Source: Paenibacillus dendritiformis
GTDB lineage: Bacteria; Bacillota; Bacilli; Paenibacillales; Paenibacillaceae
Direction of reading: 5' to 3'
Assembly: GCF_945605565.1 (NCBI RefSeq)
Contig: NZ_OX216966.1
Coordinates: forward strand, 3,402,001 to 3,466,000
DNA: 64,000 nucleotides
A program made the position numbers and the translations under genes. Under the pieces are notes generated by a model. It was not told where the DNA came from. It worked only from the letters and a program-made list of their open reading frames with translations, and did not search any database. Shown piece by piece: positions 61,992 to 64,000 of this stretch (the stretch's first letter is position 1; each line of letters starts with the position of its first letter).

Positions 61992-62963
61992 TTACATGGC
62001 CCGATGATATTTTGATCGGTCTTCCAGCGTCATGACCCACTTCGAGAATTGCGATGGTGACATGCTCTTTAGGCTACCATGCATTCTGCGGTTGTTATAG
62101 AAATCCATATAACGATCAAGTGCTTCATAGGCCTCTTCAAATGTCATAAATTCCGTCAGGCTGAACAGATCACGTTCGAGTATGCTATGAAATGACTCAA
62201 TGTACGCGTTCATATTCGGGCTACGCGGCGGGATCCGTTCATGGACGATCTCCAGACTCTCGCACGTATCACCAAACAGCTTACTGACAAACTGAGGCCC
62301 GTTGTCGGTGCGAATGGTAGGTAAGTCATCGCCGGGATTCAGGCGTTCTTGCAGCGCACGGCATAGGGTCTGCACGACGTGCTTGGCCTCACACACGGAA
62401 CCCCGGTATTGTCCGACGACGACGCGGTCAAATACGTCGATGATACTGAGCACGAAAAAGAATCGCTGACGCCCAACCACGTACCCATATTTAATGTCAA
62501 TTTGCCATAGCTGGTTCACCCCGGTTACCGTTCGGTTTCTCGGTACTCTGCGAGGATGTTTGCTTGTTTTCTTTCGTTGTTTCTGAAGAATTCCTAACTC
62601 CTTGCAAATGCGGTACGCCTTTTTCTTGTTTAGGATCACGCCGCGTTGTCTGCGGAGGCACAGCGCCAAATTCTTGTACCCATAAACGTGCTCTTCTCCT
62701 TCCAGGAGTTCGAGCATCCATTCTTTAATCTGTTCATCTGCAACTTTCCGGCCCGTGTTCGTAGAGGAAAATCCAGGTACAGGACGTCCTTTTAGGCCGC
62801 ATGAAGCACGTTCTTCGGTGTTGGATGCCTCTCGTTTCTTCCGGCCATAGTACGTCGATTCGTGAACTTTCAGGATACGCAGAACCTTAGCTGTTGCATG
62901 CCCCCGCTTAATAAACGATTCTGCTACTTCAAGTCTTTCAGATAAGCGGGGTTCTTCTTTTTT
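61992..62963 (-). CDS. IS3 transposase OrfB (DDE integrase), read by -1 frameshift
   Basis: Catalytic part of the transposase. DDE residues: Asp in LWQIDIKYGYV, Asp in TIRTDNGPQFVS, Glu in SPNMNAYIESFHSILERD, 35 residues after the second Asp as in rve domains. Upstream of the internal ATG (62717) the frame stays open and protein-like to the slippery heptamer A AAA AAG at 62957-62963, where OrfA ribosomes can shift to give OrfAB. All key residues are intact, so the element may be active. Confidence 0.88.
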   Translation of the reverse strand, partial: KKEEPRLSERLEVAESFIKRGHATAKVLRILKVHESTYYGRKKREASNTEERASCGLKGRPVPGFSSTNTGRKVADEQIKEWMLELLEGEEHVYGYKNLALCLRRQRGVILNKKKAYRICKELGILQKQRKKTSKHPRRVPRNRTVTGVNQLWQIDIKYGYVVGRQRFFFVLSIIDVFDRVVVGQYRGSVCEAKHVVQTLCRALQERLNPGDDLPTIRTDNGPQFVSKLFGDTCESLEIVHERIPPRSPNMNAYIESFHSILERDLFSLTEFMTFEEAYEALDRYMDFYNNRRMHGSLKSMSPSQFSKWVMTLEDRSKYHRAM

Positions 62964-63244
62964 ACGAGTTCTCGCAGGATCTCGATCTCCAGTTCTTTTT
63001 CACCCAGGAGCTTTTTTGCCTGTTCGAACTTGGCCTCCACCTCTTGAAGTCGACGGAGTTCTTGCAGATGCTCGTCTGCTGCGGGTATCTCCTCTTGGCT
63101 AATTTCGTCACGGTGGTCTCTAACCCAAACACGTACAGTCTCAGGATGTACACCGTACATCCGGGCGAGTGTTCCCACCTTAATGCCGGCCAGTGCTTCC
63201 TTTACGATTTCCAAGCGTATTTCTTTGCTAAAGTGCTTTCCCAT
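62924..63244 (-). CDS. IS3 OrfA (HTH DNA-binding protein)
   Basis: 106 residues: HTH_Tnp_1-type domain (EIRLEIVKEALAGIKVGTLARMYGVHPETVRVWVRD) and a leucine-zipper-like coiled coil (LQELRRLQEVEAKFEQAKKLLGEKELEIEILRELVKKK). Binds IS ends and dimerises. The A AAA AAG slip site lies in its LVKKK codons, near the 3' end, overlapping OrfB. Confidence 0.9.
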   Translation of the reverse strand: MGKHFSKEIRLEIVKEALAGIKVGTLARMYGVHPETVRVWVRDHRDEISQEEIPAADEHLQELRRLQEVEAKFEQAKKLLGEKELEIEILRELVKKKNPAYLKDLK

Positions 63245-63356
63245 ACTTATTGCCTCCCTCTGATAACAGCTTATAATATTGGGGCTGAGAGCTCCAGTTT
63301 AATTAGGGGGCCTAGGAGTTTACGCAGGATTTCGCTGCCTCATCTATTTTCCGATC

Positions 63357-63512
63357 GCATTGTCCGCGCCGCTTTCCCCACTTCATGCATTCGTTGCATT
63401 GTCCGCGCCGCTTTCCCCACTTCATGCATTCGTCGCATTGTCCGCGCCGTCTTTCCCACTTTCCGCACTCGCCGCATTGCCCGCCGCCGTCTTCCCCGGC
63501 TCCATTTGCCGC
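63357..63512. repeat. 39-bp tandem repeat, four units
   Basis: Units start at 63357, 63396, 63435 and 63474, each with GCATTGTCCGCGCC followed by pyrimidine-rich sequence. The first two are nearly identical, the last two more diverged. The period is 13 codons, but no frame here has a ribosome site. Bases 63316-63356 and 63513-63566 show no gene. Confidence 0.75.
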
Positions 63513-63566
63513 AGTCCCGTCTTGTCCCTCGCCATTTGTAAATGACGTATGGACAATCCCCTTGCG

Positions 63567-64000
63567 TTACTTCGGATTGTCCCCGGGGATAAGCGAGGAG
63601 ATAGGATACAGCCGGCCGCCCAGCGCGAAGGAAGCGGTGCCCGATTCTTCGGAGACGACAAGCACGAGCGCATCGCTGCGCTCGCTCAAGCCCGTCGCGG
63701 CCCGGTGGCGCGTGCCGAATTTGGAGCCGGGAGGGATGGACCGGGAGAGCGGCAATATATTGCCTGCCGACAGGATCTCGTTCGCGCGGATAATGACCGC
63801 ACCGTCATGAAGCGGGCTGCCCGAGATGAAGATCGACTCGAGCAGCGAGTGGGTCAAGGTCGCGCCGATCGGCGTCCCGGGCTGGATCAGATGGTCGAGC
63901 GGGTCTTGCCGCTGCACGACGATCAACGCCCCGAGTCTTCGCTGCGACAAATGATGAATGCTCAGCGTCAGCTCGGCGTATTTGTCGGTGTAGGGGGATA
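63567..64000 (-). CDS. Diadenylate cyclase, CdaS-like (5' end outside window)
   Basis: Makes cyclic di-AMP from two ATP. The visible 144 residues carry the whole DAC core: YAELTLSIHHLSQRRLGALIVVQ, GSPLHDGAVIIR (DGA motif) and FGTRHRAATGLSERSDALVLVVSEE (RHR motif). It ends soon after the core (RLYPISSLIPGDNPK) without the long tail of CdaA, which favours the sporulation-type CdaS, but the decisive N-terminus lies beyond base 64000. The frame is open to the window edge; a TTG at 63950 is internal. Confidence 0.88.
   Translation of the reverse strand, partial: SPYTDKYAELTLSIHHLSQRRLGALIVVQRQDPLDHLIQPGTPIGATLTHSLLESIFISGSPLHDGAVIIRANEILSAGNILPLSRSIPPGSKFGTRHRAATGLSERSDALVLVVSEESGTASFALGGRLYPISSLIPGDNPK

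Larger units (their letters stand above)
61919..63315 (-). mobile_element. IS3-family insertion sequence, apparently complete
   Basis: About 1.4 kb bounded by inverted ends: CTAGGCCCCCTA at 61919-61930 and TAGGGGGCCTAG at 63304-63315. Encodes OrfA and OrfB in two overlapping frames. It lies inside the repeat field: GATTCCTGCAAAACC ends just to its left and TTACGCAGGATTTC begins just to its right. No clear target-site duplication is visible. Confidence 0.8.

Noticed and set aside
63357..63512. Possible CRISPR array
   Set aside because: The 39-bp units are contiguous without spacers and no cas gene is present.

Overview
The window looks like the chromosome of a Paenibacillus or close relative (Bacillota, Paenibacillaceae). 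GC is moderate to high, Shine-Dalgarno sites are strong (AGGAGG type), TTG and GTG starts are common, and many proteins resemble Bacillus/Paenibacillus families: BceRS-BceAB, Mhq detoxification, a short SigA-like sigma factor, a CdaS-like diadenylate cyclase, a PAS sporulation-type kinase and a DcuS/DcuR pair. No rRNA, tRNA, CRISPR array or prophage was seen. The genus call is inference from gene content.

Layout. 0-5.3 kb: secreted protein (cut by the edge), Eis-like acetyltransferase, GH92 mannosidase and a divergent AraC regulator. 5.3-9.8 kb: AT-rich metallopeptidase, a sensor-kinase relic, a membrane-anchored hydrolase, a frameshifted small gene, an ankyrin protein and a GNAT. 9.9-18.3 kb: small accessory enzymes, a two-component system divergent from a membrane hydrolase, gene relics and an HTH/hydrolase operon. 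18.5-27.4 kb: SNF2 helicase with SWIM finger, a Vat-type streptogramin acetyltransferase behind an attenuator, a zinc-ribbon protein behind a palindromic promoter, then a WYL regulator with two paralogous BtrH-like proteins and a methyltransferase. 27.4-31.3 kb: group-2-like sigma factor, an FMN riboswitch before an EamA transporter, and a 1.3-kb repeat field. 31.3-39.2 kb: zinc-ribbon/HTH protein, CoaA, and a complete Bce-type peptide-antibiotic resistance module with a matching operator. 39.2-45.5 kb: five-gene oligopeptide/oligosaccharide ABC importer. 45.5-52.7 kb: relics, a degenerate response regulator, six direct repeats at exact 11-bp spacing before trxB, glutaredoxin-like protein, Zwf and an EEP-family phosphatase. 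52.9-61.4 kb: PAS kinase, DcuS/DcuR-like pair with a cre-controlled dicarboxylate symporter, ROK kinase, and an Mhq dioxygenase/hydrolase operon with an MhqR-type operator. 61.4-64 kb: repeat field split by an intact IS3-family element, a 39-bp tandem repeat, and the 3' part of a diadenylate cyclase.

Themes are envelope and antibiotic stress (Bce, Vat, Eis-like, Mhq), redox and NADPH supply (TrxB, glutaredoxin, Zwf adjacent), and nutrient scavenging (GH92, ABC importer, dicarboxylate symporter, riboflavin candidate). The strongest leads for new biology are the BtrH-like pair, whose members have each lost a different putative catalytic residue; the six-copy 11-bp array before trxB beside an OmpR-type regulator with a degenerate receiver; the Vat leader with mutually exclusive hairpins; and the FMN riboswitch-EamA unit.
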